Below, piece after piece: positions 43,089-50,530 of a stretch of 64,000 nt of DNA (its first letter is position 1; each line of letters starts with the position of its first letter). This DNA comes from Bradyrhizobium sp. PSBB068. GTDB taxonomy: Bacteria > Pseudomonadota > Alphaproteobacteria > Rhizobiales > Xanthobacteraceae. Location: assembly GCA_016839165.1 (NCBI GenBank), contig CP069300.1:4898001-4962000 (forward strand). The letters run 5' to 3'. Below the pieces are notes generated by a model. That model was given only the letters and a program-made list of their open reading frames with translations. It did no database searches and was not told the DNA's origin. Position numbers and translations under genes: made by a program.

Positions 43089-43107
43089 AACAATTTCTGA
43101 TTTTCAG

Positions 43108-43137
43108 ATTATGCACCTGAGTTGCCCGACGAGTCAA
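43108..43137 (-). promoter_or_regulatory. Promoter-like module, copy 2 (upstream of the terS/terL unit)
   Basis: Minus-strand TTGACT (43132-43137), 18-base spacer beginning CGTCGGGCAACTCA, CATAAT (43108-43113). It is the best candidate for the start of the terL-containing late transcript. Confidence 0.6.
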
Positions 43138-43186
43138 TCGCTTTTGCAAACTGAATGCGATCGGTAAAAATGCGACGCGTCAGCTG

Positions 43187-43225
43187 CTACAGCGGCTCGT
43201 GCACTTTTGCGGTGGGAATTTTCAA
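43187..43225 (-). pseudogene. Duplicated 5' stub of terL
   Basis: From a TTG at 43225 the minus strand reads KIPTAKVHEPL and then TAG (43187-43189). The real terL reads RIPTAKVFEPLL at the same place. The stub is preceded by the effector tag of 43303-44532, as the real terL is preceded by the tag of 40567-41343. It is too short to be functional and looks like a leftover recombination arm. Confidence 0.75.
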
Positions 43226-43610
43226 GATCGACGAGGCATCTGCCGATAAGGCGAGACCACATGTCGAGTTGCCGCCTTGCAGCGATGGTTGCCCGTGCAC
43301 GGTTACCGGCGAGAACGTGGCCGGATCAGGCCGGCGAGCCAATCATTGAAATCCGTCTCCGGAACGTCGGAACTGTCCGGAAAGTCAAACACCGACGGCG
43401 GCAGATATCGCATGGGCTGTCCACTGAACGGGCTCAGCTGTGTCATCGAAGTTGAGGACGCATCTTTCGGCGGAGTGGATGCAGGAAACCGTTCATCGAA
43501 CGCAGCAGACCGGCCAGGACGTATTGTCGAAGCGGGAGCGAACGGTACAGGCGGCGCTCCAGCATCGAATGCAGATTGCCCCTCGCCTGTGGCCGGTACA
43601 CGTGCGAGAT
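43187..43610 (-). repeat. Direct repeat A, copy 2: effector 3' tag plus terL stub
   Basis: Second copy of the block at 40447-40860, offset by about 2.74 kb. The tag part stays in frame in both copies while the terL part here has a stop, showing which copy of the terminase is retained. Boundaries estimated by eye. Confidence 0.75.
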
Positions 43611-44532
43611 GTCGAATAGTAGCCCTCTTGGCGACATCGTCCCGCAAACAGTCGTCTGGTGCCGCAGCGACGGACGGCGCAGCGACGTCGGTCGAAGCAG
43701 TTGCTGGCATCGCATTCCAGCGCCCTGCAAAGTCTGTCGGCGCGTCAGCCAACGCCCGAGCCACTGCGGCTTGGTTTGCCAGATATGTCGCGCCCGCACC
43801 ATCTGCGCCAATCTGCGGAACATAGGGAGCACCGCGCTCCGCAGCATTCGATTTGCTTCTTAGCACCCGCTCCGGAGTCGGGCCCTGCTTGTAAAATTGC
43901 ACAAGCAACGCCTGTTGCAGCGCCGGATTTAGGTTATTCCAAGCACTCAAGCCCGTATCAGGATCTCCACTGACACTCATGTTGGCTTGGTAAACACCAA
44001 GGCCATGCCGCAAATATGCGGCCATCGATGATGCCAATAGAGCTTTGTCGCTGCCGTTCTGTAAGGCGACGCCTGCGGAAAACAGATTGTTCCGATAAGG
44101 CGCAAAGGCGGGATCGTCTGGATTTTTCAGAATCGCTTGAATGGCGTTGTGGAATTTCACTCCCGCCGCGCCAAAGTCGGTAAGCAGAGGGTTCTCCCAT
44201 TTTTTCTGATAATCCGATCCGACCGTTATCGCATTTGGAGCGACATTGTATCGGCTGAGGATATGGTCCGACGCGCCGCGCTTCGGGTCGAGAGGGTTCG
44301 TTATTACGCCCTCCGCAAATGCGTCGGCGAGAAGTCGATATGCATTGAGAGATGAACCAACTGCCCTTGCCTGATTCTCGTAGCTTGCCGTTCGATCGAG
44401 TAGCTCCTGAGCCAGACTTCCCGCAATGGCTTCGGCGGGCACTCCGTACCTTGCCGCCGCAGCGTTGATCTGTGGCGTCATCGACTGAACGTCAGCCAGG
44501 ATTTTCTTGCCGTATGACGGAAGAGCATTCAT
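43303..44532 (-). CDS. Effector-like protein with lysozyme-like N-terminal domain and C-terminal tag
   Basis: 409 residues with an AGAGG ribosome site. The N-terminal 200 residues (INAAAARYGVPAEAIAGSLA, QELLDRTASYENQARAVG, then LRHGLGVYQANMSVSGDPDT) are helical, and the start resembles lysozyme/transglycosylase-like modules in which a Glu follows a YGVPxEAI segment; this is a weak resemblance. A Pro/Ala linker follows. The C-terminal 100 residues are the tag (SPFSGQPMRYLPPSVFDF, VPETDFNDWLAGLIRPRS) shared with the 40567 protein. A membrane protein lies just upstream. Confidence 0.62.
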   Translation of the reverse strand: MNALPSYGKKILADVQSMTPQINAAAARYGVPAEAIAGSLAQELLDRTASYENQARAVGSSLNAYRLLADAFAEGVITNPLDPKRGASDHILSRYNVAPNAITVGSDYQKKWENPLLTDFGAAGVKFHNAIQAILKNPDDPAFAPYRNNLFSAGVALQNGSDKALLASSMAAYLRHGLGVYQANMSVSGDPDTGLSAWNNLNPALQQALLVQFYKQGPTPERVLRSKSNAAERGAPYVPQIGADGAGATYLANQAAVARALADAPTDFAGRWNAMPATASTDVAAPSVAAAPDDCLRDDVAKRATIRHLARVPATGEGQSAFDAGAPPVPFAPASTIRPGRSAAFDERFPASTPPKDASSTSMTQLSPFSGQPMRYLPPSVFDFPDSSDVPETDFNDWLAGLIRPRSRR

Positions 44533-44580
44533 GGACGGCCTCTTTTTGGATATCAGCCAGCGGGATCGGTTGGTGACAAT

Positions 44581-44943
44581 TTATGAATGTAACCAGACCT
44601 GACCGGCAAGTTGCGCCCAATCGATAATGACGCACACCAGGACTACCGTGCTCCACAGACTCACGCGGTTCACGCGCGCGATCCGGAGCAGTATCGCAAT
44701 CAGCACGACCGTGAACGGTGGAAAGACCAAAACCAGCAGATACGGAGCAATGAAGACTGCAACCGTGATCTCCGCCGCCAGTCGGGCAAGAGCGAAAGCG
44801 ATGCCCAAGGACAAAACCAGTCTGTAAGTCGCAGGTCGAAGGCGAAGAAAATACGTTGGAAGCACGAACCCGATAGCGGCAATCGTGGCGATGTGATTGA
44901 TCAGCGGTAGTGCGTCGAAGATCTGGTCGGCGACGTTTTCCAC
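44581..44943 (-). CDS. Multi-pass membrane protein, putative immunity for 43303-44532
   Basis: 120 residues from a GTG at 44943. Membrane segments near 12-30, 42-62, 65-88 (VAVFIAPYLLVLVFPPFTVV) and 97-117 (LWSTVVLVCVIIDWAQLAG). It ends 49 bases before the tagged effector. No family recognised; role inferred from the recurring order of membrane protein then effector. The following 253 bases up to 45196 contain no supported gene. Confidence 0.55.
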   Translation of the reverse strand: MENVADQIFDALPLINHIATIAAIGFVLPTYFLRLRPATYRLVLSLGIAFALARLAAEITVAVFIAPYLLVLVFPPFTVVLIAILLRIARVNRVSLWSTVVLVCVIIDWAQLAGQVWLHS

Positions 44944-45196
44944 AGAAGCGCTCTAGCTAGGTCGCCGCCTGTCCGGTTCGGCAAGGGCGTGTTTGGCTTT
45001 TTGGCTGCTCACCTAAGATATCAGGCATCGTTCATTTCGACTCGAACATTCTTTGCGCACGGCTTCAGGATTCTTTGTGCAGAATGCCCTACGAATCTTG
45101 AAAAGCGATTTTCAGACGACGTATTCGTCAGAACATCTGTCTGTTGAAGTGCCGCACCGGGCGGACCGCCGACATTTGGACGGCTTGCGACCTCCG

Positions 45197-45535
45197 TCAG
45201 GTCTCAACCTCCTCGGGCACGATGATCCGCTCGATGCGATGCACAAGTTCTAGCCCACCGTCGCCATCCTCAATCGCCTGCGGCGCTTTGCCCCAGCCGC
45301 AGTCGAGGATGGCATTGGCGACGCAGGCGTGTGCAGCCGGGGTTGCGCTGCGAGTCTCGATGATGGCCGGCGGCACACGGTTTGGCCATCGAATGAAATG
45401 TGCGGCAGACCGCGCTCGGGCGACGATCTTTGGGGCGCGAACCTTATCCCTGACGAGCGGGGCCGCGGGCGGCGCCGGCTTACGCCGCGCCGCAGGACCG
45501 GCGCGTTCGCGCGCACCGGCCAATTCGTTGTTCAT
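45197..45535 (-). CDS. Fusion of repeat-B frame with the terS-like C-terminus (rearranged copy)
   Basis: 112 residues from an ATG at 45535. Residues 5-40 are the repeat-B frame (ARRKPAPPAAPLVRDKVRAP). Residues 62-112 match the C-terminal two thirds of the terS-like protein (SATPAAHACVANAILDCGWG, KAPQAIEDGDG, RIERIIVPEE). Compared with copy 1 about 320 bases are missing, including the small 42535-42696 gene and the terS-like start, which fuses the two frames. Probably not a functional terminase subunit. Confidence 0.55.
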   Translation of the reverse strand: MNNELAGARERAGPAARRKPAPPAAPLVRDKVRAPKIVARARSAAHFIRWPNRVPPAIIETRSATPAAHACVANAILDCGWGKAPQAIEDGDGGLELVHRIERIIVPEEVET

Positions 45536-45641
45536 TTCAATTGAGTTCGGACGGCGGCACGCTTGCGACGCTCAGGCGACGGTCTGGGAGGATGTGGCGT
45601 CGTGACATTGCGGCCGCCGTCCGATTGGCGAAACGGCAAAC

Positions 45642-45674
45642 AAAAAGCCCGTCGCGGATTGCTCCGCGCGGGCT
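45642..45674 (-). terminator. Rho-independent terminator after promoter-like module, copy 3
   Basis: Minus strand AGCCCGCGCGGAG-CAAT-CCGCGACGGGCT followed by TTTTG, almost identical to the hairpin at 43055-43088. Confidence 0.72.
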
Positions 45675-45694
45675 CAACAATTTCTGATTTTCGG

Positions 45695-45724
45695 ATTATG
45701 CCCCTGAGTTGCCCGACGTGTCAA
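45695..45724 (-). promoter_or_regulatory. Promoter-like module, copy 3 (right end of late region)
   Basis: Minus-strand TTGACA (45719-45724), 18-base spacer, CATAAT (45695-45700). The core GTTGCCCGACGNGTCAA (plus strand) also recurs at 45881-45899 and 46220-46238 without a good -10 or terminator, so part of this sequence may be a dispersed repeat of the genome. Confidence 0.55.
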
Positions 45725-45880
45725 ACCCTTTTTCGAGCTGAATACGATCGGTAAAATGTGATGCGTCAGCTTCGGCAGTGAGAAACCGAGTTGATCGAAA
45801 GTCTGAGTTTGATCCGGGTATCGCAATACGAGCCGGCGGGGATCGCCTTATCCTCGTTGCGATGATGTCAGTGTGCCGCT

Positions 45881-46238
45881 GAGTTGCCCGACGCGTCAAG
45901 GGGACAAAGCAGCTTATCATTGGATCGACATCAGGACAGTTTTGGCTCGCGTCGATCGACCCGCGCCGCAGTTCGATTGCAAGGAGGAAGCGTCGATGTA
46001 TTTCGTTGCTGCCGTGCTCGCGGTGCTGTCCGGCCTGTTCTATGCCGCCGGCCATCATCAGATCGGTTCGCTCGGTACCACCATGTGCCAGTATGGCGGC
46101 CTCTTCTGCGACAGCCCGGTGCTGGTTCTCGTCGGTGCGGGATTCGCCGCCGCGTGGGGTATGCTGGTCAGCGTGCGCTGATCACCAGCGACGTCGCCGA
46201 CGATAATTTTGTCGCCGCTGATTTGCCCGACGAGTCAA
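45881..46238. repeat. Two further copies of the GTTGCCCGACG element flanking a small gene
   Basis: GAGTTGCCCGACGCGTCAA at 45881-45899 and GATTTGCCCGACGAGTCAA at 46220-46238 lie on either side of the 45996-46181 gene. They share the -35-like core with the three late promoter modules but lack CATAAT and the hairpin. They may be an interspersed repeat from which the phage modules derive. The 45728-45995 stretch otherwise holds nothing I can support. Confidence 0.55.
45996..46181 (+). CDS. Small membrane protein, unknown function
   Basis: 61 residues from the ATG at 45996, preceded by AAGGAGG. Two membrane segments: residues 2-20 and about 41-60 (VLVLVGAGFAAAWGMLVSV), with a loop HHQIGSLGTTMCQYGGLFCD containing two Cys. 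Probably chromosomal and outside the prophage. Confidence 0.65.
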   Translation: MYFVAAVLAVLSGLFYAAGHHQIGSLGTTMCQYGGLFCDSPVLVLVGAGFAAAWGMLVSVR

Positions 46239-46275
46239 TTCCCGCACTTTGCGCCGGGTGCGTCGGCGCCTCGCA

Positions 46276-46584
46276 TTACTGCGCAGCGATCGGGTTAGCC
46301 GGTTGTGCGGGCTTGGGACCTGGTGGAGCTGGTTCGATCGGGGCCCTTGGCTCGGTCGGCATCACCCTTGCGCCAGCCGCACGCGCCGCCTCGCCGGTCG
46401 TTGAATAGTTTGCGGTCGCGGCCGGCTGCACCTTCGGCTTGCTCCACGGACCGTGGTCGACGATCAGCATGCCCGACACGCCGAGGATCGCAACCACGGC
46501 CGCAACCAGCAGCGGCGCGCCGCCGTGCCGGTTTCGATGCTCGGCCGAACGGCCGTCCGCCATGCCATGCGCATGCATTGTCAT
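46276..46584 (-). CDS. Small membrane-anchored hypothetical protein
   Basis: 102 residues from the ATG at 46584, chosen for the AGGAG site. A His-rich N-terminus is followed by one membrane segment (LLVAAVVAILGVSGMLIVDH) and a Pro/Ala-rich tail. Function unknown. Confidence 0.6.
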   Translation of the reverse strand: MTMHAHGMADGRSAEHRNRHGGAPLLVAAVVAILGVSGMLIVDHGPWSKPKVQPAATANYSTTGEAARAAGARVMPTEPRAPIEPAPPGPKPAQPANPIAAQ

Positions 46585-46778
46585 CGTTGTCTCCTCCATG
46601 GAGACAAACCGCGACCTGCGCGCAAGTTTCCAGTTCCCCGATGAGAAAGCGAGACGTGCCGATGGAACCAATCCACAACTACTGAACTTTATATATGTGG
46701 CCGCGACCCACCGTTCAGAACACGCGATCGCGCAGCGGCCAAAGACACCTGACCGACAGTCAAACAGCAGCACGCCAC

Positions 46779-47039
46779 ATGAGCACCGAACCGCCCGAAT
46801 CCCCACTTCAGCCCACGCTCGGTGAGCGCGCGATCGACGCCGCGACGGACGTTTCGCGCACCATCACGGAGGTGTCGGACGGACTTCGAGCGGCGGCCGA
46901 TCGCCTCAGCGACGCGATCGCGACCTCGCGCCGGCCGGGCGGGGTCCTCGCCACGGTCAGTGCGGTGACGCGCGAAGCGCCGCTCGCCAGCCTGTTCGTC
47001 GCGTTTCTGCTCGGTGTTGCTGCAGCGCGCCGACGCTAG
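46779..47039 (+). CDS. Small hypothetical protein with C-terminal membrane segment
   Basis: 86 residues from the ATG at 46779. A helical region (ISRTITEVSDGLRAAADRLS-like) is followed by a C-terminal segment LASLFVAFLLGVAAARRR, the layout of ElaB/DUF883-type ribosome- or membrane-associated proteins. The family link is tentative. Confidence 0.6.
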   Translation: MSTEPPESPLQPTLGERAIDAATDVSRTITEVSDGLRAAADRLSDAIATSRRPGGVLATVSAVTREAPLASLFVAFLLGVAAARRR

Positions 47040-47068
47040 ACGCCGACGCGCCGTGAAGGCCGTCCGCC

Positions 47069-47422
47069 CTAGAACTTGCCCTTCGTGGCGTCCTTGGTCG
47101 CGGACATCACGCTTCCGCTGATCTGCCGCATATGTTCTCCGGCATTGGTGAACTGGCTGCGCAGGAATTCCGACTGGATCCGCATCGCCTCCTGCAGATC
47201 GGTCGCGTGCACCAGTTTGCGCGCATGCTCGAACGCGGCCTTCATGTTCTGCTCGGTGAACGACAGCGCCTGTTTGGAAATCTCGGTCCCCGTCCCTGGC
47301 ATCGCCGTCATCGACTTGCTCGCGGCATCAAAGAACAGGCTGAAGGCCTGTTCGGCCTGGTCGATGGTCTTCTCCGCGAGATCGCGCAACTCGGCGGGAA
47401 CTTCAAGCTTCGGTTCAATCAT
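47069..47422 (-). CDS. Phasin-family protein
   Basis: 117 residues from the ATG at 47422 (MIEPKLEVPAELRDLAEKTI). Phasin signature: DQAEQAFSLFFDAASKSM, then SFTEQNMKAAFEHARKLVHA and MRIQSEFLRSQFTNAGEHMR. It coats polyhydroxyalkanoate granules or acts as a granule-associated chaperone. Full length for the alphaproteobacterial type. Confidence 0.9.
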   Translation of the reverse strand: MIEPKLEVPAELRDLAEKTIDQAEQAFSLFFDAASKSMTAMPGTGTEISKQALSFTEQNMKAAFEHARKLVHATDLQEAMRIQSEFLRSQFTNAGEHMRQISGSVMSATKDATKGKF

Positions 47423-47617
47423 GATCGCGTCCCCTGAAATAAGCGTTGCCGAGGTTAGCATAGATCGCGACGCCGTCAGCGCCGGCGTCGAGGAATAATT
47501 ACCCAGTCCGGGTCGGACCGCGCCTCAGCCGATTCCAATCTTGTCAGCACTGTGGCATAGTGATTCGGCCTTCGCCGTTGGTCGCGTTCGCGTCTCTTGG
47601 GGAATTAAGGGGATCCG

Positions 47618-47803
47618 ATGCTGCGCGCCCTTCGTCCGACACCGACCTGCACTCGCTTCAAGACCAGCATAGAGATGCCGTGCATGAAGTGCGGCACGCA
47701 AATGCGGCTCGCCTTGATCGAGCCGCGTGACCAAGTCTACGACGTGCTGACTTATCAGTGCACGCCCTGCAATTCCGGTGAAAGCTTCCTGAACGCCCGC
47801 TAG
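47618..47803 (+). CDS. Small zinc-ribbon-like hypothetical protein
   Basis: 61 residues from the ATG at 47618, or 42 from an ATG at 47675. Cys pairs CMKCGTQM and CTPC suggest a zinc ribbon. No other feature. Confidence 0.55.
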   Translation: MLRALRPTPTCTRFKTSIEMPCMKCGTQMRLALIEPRDQVYDVLTYQCTPCNSGESFLNAR

Positions 47804-47816
47804 GCTGCCGGCCCGT

Positions 47817-48020
47817 TCAGTCGTTCAGCACCGCGGCCCCCGCCTCCGTCAGTTCGGGCTCGCCATCATGCAATTCGATCAAGCCGAGCCCGATGAGGAC
47901 ACGCAGATCCTCGTCGCTGACTGGTGACAATTTGAGCCTGCGGGCCTGGATATCCCGAAGGGTCCAGCGCAAGCCGATCGCGCGCTCGAGTGAAAATTCA
48001 GCGAATGGATTATCTGCCAT
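47817..48020 (-). CDS. Small hypothetical protein, winged-helix-like
   Basis: 67 residues: RWTLRDIQARRLKLSPVSDE, LRVLIGLGLIELHDGEPELT, EAGAAVL. The helix-strand pattern (IGLGLIE...LTEAG) resembles a winged-helix wing. Function unknown. Confidence 0.55.
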   Translation of the reverse strand: MADNPFAEFSLERAIGLRWTLRDIQARRLKLSPVSDEDLRVLIGLGLIELHDGEPELTEAGAAVLND

Positions 48021-48163
48021 TCGCCTCGACTAGTGCGGCATTGGGATCAGACTTTGTCTTTGCCGCGGCGGCTTCATGGACACCACAGATTGATGGCCCG
48101 CTGCTGCGATCAGGATGCCTGCACCCCGATCGCGTTATCGCTCCAATCGCCTCTCGCAGCGGC

Positions 48164-49297
48164 TCAGTAACGGTAGGGGTCAATATCGAGCAGCGGGAAT
48201 GCGCTGAACACACTCGGCAGATTGGTCGGCGTTGCCGGGTGCAGATAGGACTTGTCCAGCTCGGCGAAACTGGTGGCGCCAAGCAGACCGAGGCAGCGCA
48301 TCACCTCGTCCTCCAGCAATTCAAGCATCCGAACGATGCCGGCCTCGCCGGCCGCGGCGAGCGCCCAGCATTGCAGACGGCCGATCCCGACAAGGTCGGC
48401 CCCCGAGACGATGGCCTTGACGATGTCGGTGCCACGGCAGATCGAACCATCCACCATGATCTTGGCACGGCCGGCCACGGCTTGAACGATCTCGGGCAGC
48501 ACATGCATGGACCCGCGGCCGTGATCGAGCTGCCGTCCGCCATGATTTGAGACGTAGATCCAGTCGACCCCGTGATCGAGGGCGATCCTTGCGTCCTCGG
48601 CAGTAGCAATACCCTTCAGAATGAGCGGAATCTTGAACTTGTCCTTGATCAACTTCACCGTCCGCCATTCCAGCCCTTTCTGGAAATCGCCGCCAGTGGC
48701 GCGGATACGGCTTTCCCGGACATAGCGTTTGGCGATGTCGCGCTCGCGCCGGCTGTAATGGGCGGTGTCCACGGTGAGGCAGAACGCGGCGTAACCATTG
48801 TCGATGGCGCGGCTAACCGTATCCTCGACGAACGCATCGTCGCCGCGCACATAGAGCTGGAAGATACGCAAGGCGTCGGGCGCCGCCTTGGCGGTATTCT
48901 CCAACCCGGGTTCCGACACCGAGCTCAGCATGTGCGCCGCGCCGAACGTTCCAGCGCCGCGCGCGACGGCAGCGCCGGCGTCGGGATCGAAGATCTCGAG
49001 CGCACCGACCGGCGCGATCATCACGGGAAGCCGAAGCTTGCGGCCGAATAACTCTGTGGAGGGATCGACGTTGATGACGTTGCGAAGGACGCGTGGCCGG
49101 AACGCGATCTCATCCAGCGCCATCCTGTTGCGGCGCATCGTGGTCTCTGTCTCCGAAGCGCCGACGATGTAGTCCCAGGCGTTCTGATTGAGCTTGGCGC
49201 GGGCCTTTTGCGCGAATTCGTGCAGGTTCTGGAATTCCTCGCCGCTGGCGCCGAGTTCGACATTGCGCGCCTGCCGAATGGAGGTCCCGTCGTTCAT
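48164..49297 (-). CDS. FMN-dependent alpha-hydroxy acid dehydrogenase (L-lactate dehydrogenase/glycolate oxidase family)
   Basis: 377 residues of the FMN TIM-barrel family. FMN and catalytic residues are visible: PVMIAPVGALEIFDPDAGAA near 90-109, QLYVRGD near 145, CLTVDTAHYSRRERDI near 170, LILKGIATAEDA near 225 and SNHGGRQLDHG near 250 with the catalytic His and Arg, then DGSICRGTDIVKA near 283. It oxidises a 2-hydroxy acid to the 2-oxo acid. The exact substrate is not determinable. Isolated gene. Confidence 0.9.
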   Translation of the reverse strand: MNDGTSIRQARNVELGASGEEFQNLHEFAQKARAKLNQNAWDYIVGASETETTMRRNRMALDEIAFRPRVLRNVINVDPSTELFGRKLRLPVMIAPVGALEIFDPDAGAAVARGAGTFGAAHMLSSVSEPGLENTAKAAPDALRIFQLYVRGDDAFVEDTVSRAIDNGYAAFCLTVDTAHYSRRERDIAKRYVRESRIRATGGDFQKGLEWRTVKLIKDKFKIPLILKGIATAEDARIALDHGVDWIYVSNHGGRQLDHGRGSMHVLPEIVQAVAGRAKIMVDGSICRGTDIVKAIVSGADLVGIGRLQCWALAAAGEAGIVRMLELLEDEVMRCLGLLGATSFAELDKSYLHPATPTNLPSVFSAFPLLDIDPYRY

Positions 49298-49447
49298 GGT
49301 GTTTCTTCTCCCGATTTGGCCGGCACATTAGCCGCAGACAAACCGGAAAAGCTACCGCCTTGACCCGCGAATCCGGCCAGCGAAGGCCAGCTATTCGCTT
49401 GTGAGATAGATCAGCTTCCTCGGCGACGCGGTTACCACCGAACCGAG

Positions 49448-50467
49448 CTAGCTGCCCGAAAACCGGTTTCGGTACTCGGTCGGCGACACGCCGAGGTGGC
49501 GCAGGAAGGCTCGCCGCATCCGCTCATCATCGCCAAACCCGGCGCGTTTGGCGACCTCGACCACGCCGCCGATCTGGCGGCTTTCGAGCAGCAAGCGCGC
49601 GGTCTCGACGCGCAGCGCTTCGACACCGCTGGCGGGTGTCATGCCCGTTCGGCTGACATAGGTCCGGGCAAAGGTGCGTGGCGTCATCCCGGCCTTTTCC
49701 GCAAGGGTCTCGACCTTGAGGTCGCTCGTGATGTTCTCGATGATCCAGGCATGCAGCGCACTGAAGCGTCCCTCGACGTCGGACGCCTGGGCCGCAAGGA
49801 CGGTCGAGAACTGGCTCTGACCGCCCGGCCGCTTCAGGAACACCACAAGTCTGCGCGCGACGTCGAGCGCGATGGTGTGGCCGAAATCCTCCTCGATCAT
49901 GGCGAGCGCCAGGTCGATCCCGGCGCTGACGCCCGCCGACGACCAGACATGTCCATCCTTGACGAAAATCGCGTTGGGCTCGACGCGGATGCTGGGAAAG
50001 CTGTCCTGCAAGCGAGGACAATAGCGCCAGTGCGTTGCAGCACGCTTGCCGTCGAGAATTCCGGTCCAGGCCAGTGCGAATGCGCCGAGGCAGACCGATG
50101 CGATACGGCGCGCCTCCGGCAGTGCCTGCGCAATCCAGTCCATCAACGCGGCGTCGTTGCGGATCTTCCAGATGCCTGGCCCGCCGGGGATGACCAGCGT
50201 GTCGACTTCGGCAGGCGCGATACTGGTGATCGGCGCCGTGTCGATCATCATCCCGACATCGGTCGGCACCAGGCCGCCTGACGTCGACAGGTAGGACAGC
50301 GAGTAGTCCGGTCCAGGGAGTTCGATGGCCTCGAGCTCCGCGAACACCTGAGCCGGCCCCGAGATGTCGAGCAATGTCACGCCCGGAAAGGCAACGATCG
50401 CGATCCGCCGCGTCGCTTTCCTGTCGCGCGGCTCAGGCCGGGGCGGTTTGGCAGTTTTCGAGGGCAT
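49448..50467 (-). CDS. GlxA-family transcriptional regulator (DJ-1/PfpI domain plus AraC HTH)
   Basis: 339 residues from the ATG at 50467; a longer frame exists but overlaps the divergent gene. Residues 20-200 are a DJ-1/PfpI-like domain (FPGVTLLDISGPAQVFAELE, VIPGGPG, SVCLGAFALAWTGILDGKRA). Residues 235-335 are AraC helix-turn-helix repeats (ETLAEKAGMTPRTFARTYVS, VAKRAGFGDDERMRRAFLRH, GVSPTEYRNRF). It is divergent from the GNAT/MFS/YqcI/cupin operon at 50531 and likely regulates it. Confidence 0.88.
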   Translation of the reverse strand: MPSKTAKPPRPEPRDRKATRRIAIVAFPGVTLLDISGPAQVFAELEAIELPGPDYSLSYLSTSGGLVPTDVGMMIDTAPITSIAPAEVDTLVIPGGPGIWKIRNDAALMDWIAQALPEARRIASVCLGAFALAWTGILDGKRAATHWRYCPRLQDSFPSIRVEPNAIFVKDGHVWSSAGVSAGIDLALAMIEEDFGHTIALDVARRLVVFLKRPGGQSQFSTVLAAQASDVEGRFSALHAWIIENITSDLKVETLAEKAGMTPRTFARTYVSRTGMTPASGVEALRVETARLLLESRQIGGVVEVAKRAGFGDDERMRRAFLRHLGVSPTEYRNRFSGS

Positions 50468-50530
50468 ATTGTCCTTTAAGCCATTCGAGGCCGCCCTGTA
50501 TAGCTCGCGATAGAATTCTGGAGTTCTGCC

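Larger units (their letters stand above)
42830..43140 (-). repeat. Direct repeat B, copy 1: leader, terminator and promoter module
   Basis: Closely similar to 45415-45727, including ATCTTTGGGGCGCGAACC, the terminator and the promoter-like sequence. The common frame on the minus strand reads ARRKPAPPAAPLVRDKVRAP in both copies, so a small conserved protein may be encoded, but no convincing start is visible in copy 1. Nothing else is supported in 42697-43050. Confidence 0.7.
45415..45727 (-). repeat. Direct repeat B, copy 2: leader, terminator and promoter module
   Basis: Second copy of 42830-43140, offset by about 2.59 kb, with the same hairpin and the same -35/-10 pair. It lies at the right edge of the recognisable prophage. 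Confidence 0.7.

Noticed and set aside
42813..43100. Plus-strand ORF in repeat B
   Set aside because: It covers the terminator and promoter module and has no domain. The repeat is better read as a regulatory leader on the minus strand.
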